From assembly GCA_002435335.1 (NCBI GenBank), contig DJMI01000118.1:3851-26484 (forward strand): 22,634 nucleotides of DNA, given 5' to 3'. Position numbers and translations under genes: made by a program. The notes below the pieces were generated by a model. That model searched no databases. It had not been told where the DNA came from and worked only from the letters and a program-made list of their open reading frames with translations. This DNA is from Nitrosomonas sp. UBA6494. Its GTDB lineage: Bacteria; Pseudomonadota; Gammaproteobacteria; Burkholderiales; Nitrosomonadaceae. Positions 22,627-22,634 of this stretch are shown in pieces. The first letter of the stretch is position 1. Every line of letters starts with the position of its first letter.

Positions 22627-22634
22627 CATAAAAC

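Overview
The window looks like a chromosomal segment of a betaproteobacterium of moderate GC content, most likely from the Nitrosomonadaceae (Nitrosomonas-like). This rests on protein resemblance recalled from memory and on gene order (petABC-sspAB, an RNB ribonuclease next to tonB and aroE, secA beside an M23 peptidase and a divergent DUF721 gene). No database search was possible. Almost everything is on the minus strand except the block 9346-13727.

Region 1 (1-1500) is the only accessory-looking part. A DUF389 membrane-protein gene runs off the left edge and is broken by one in-frame amber codon. A gene-poor stretch follows. It ends in two tandem copies of an integration-scar-like unit: a tRNA-Thr 3' end, a shared 20-bp flank and a pair of TCTACAT repeats at conserved spacing. 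One copy lies next to an intact tRNA-Thr(UGU); the other lies next to a 3'-half remnant of a tRNA-Thr with anticodon CGU.

Region 2 (1500-8300) is housekeeping. The petA-petB-petC operon encodes the cytochrome bc1 complex and leads into sspA-sspB (stringent starvation protein A and the ClpXP adaptor). Upstream is secA. Between secA and petA lies a 140-bp element with perfect 16-bp terminal inverted repeats and a plausible extended -10 promoter for the pet operon.

Region 3 (8300-14260) holds a membrane-anchored M23/LytM peptidase that ends in a strong terminator before secA. A divergent DUF721/DciA-like gene follows, then an RNB-domain ribonuclease, a TonB-type protein, shikimate dehydrogenase, and on the opposite strand an NlpC/P60 lipoprotein.

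Region 4 (14340-22634) is a chemotaxis cluster read right to left: EAL-like/HDOD protein, a small CheZ-like protein, cheY, cheA, cheW, cheR, cheD, cheB. It has the signalling core but no chemoreceptor gene in this window. The small protein has a DxxxQ motif like that of the CheZ phosphatase. It also ends in nearly the same acidic-hydrophobic peptide as CheD, which suggests a shared docking site.

I found no CRISPR array, intact mobile element or clearly new multi-gene system. The best candidates for a second look are the tandem attachment scars, the amber-interrupted DUF389 gene, the inverted-repeat element and the shared ELF tail in the chemotaxis cluster.
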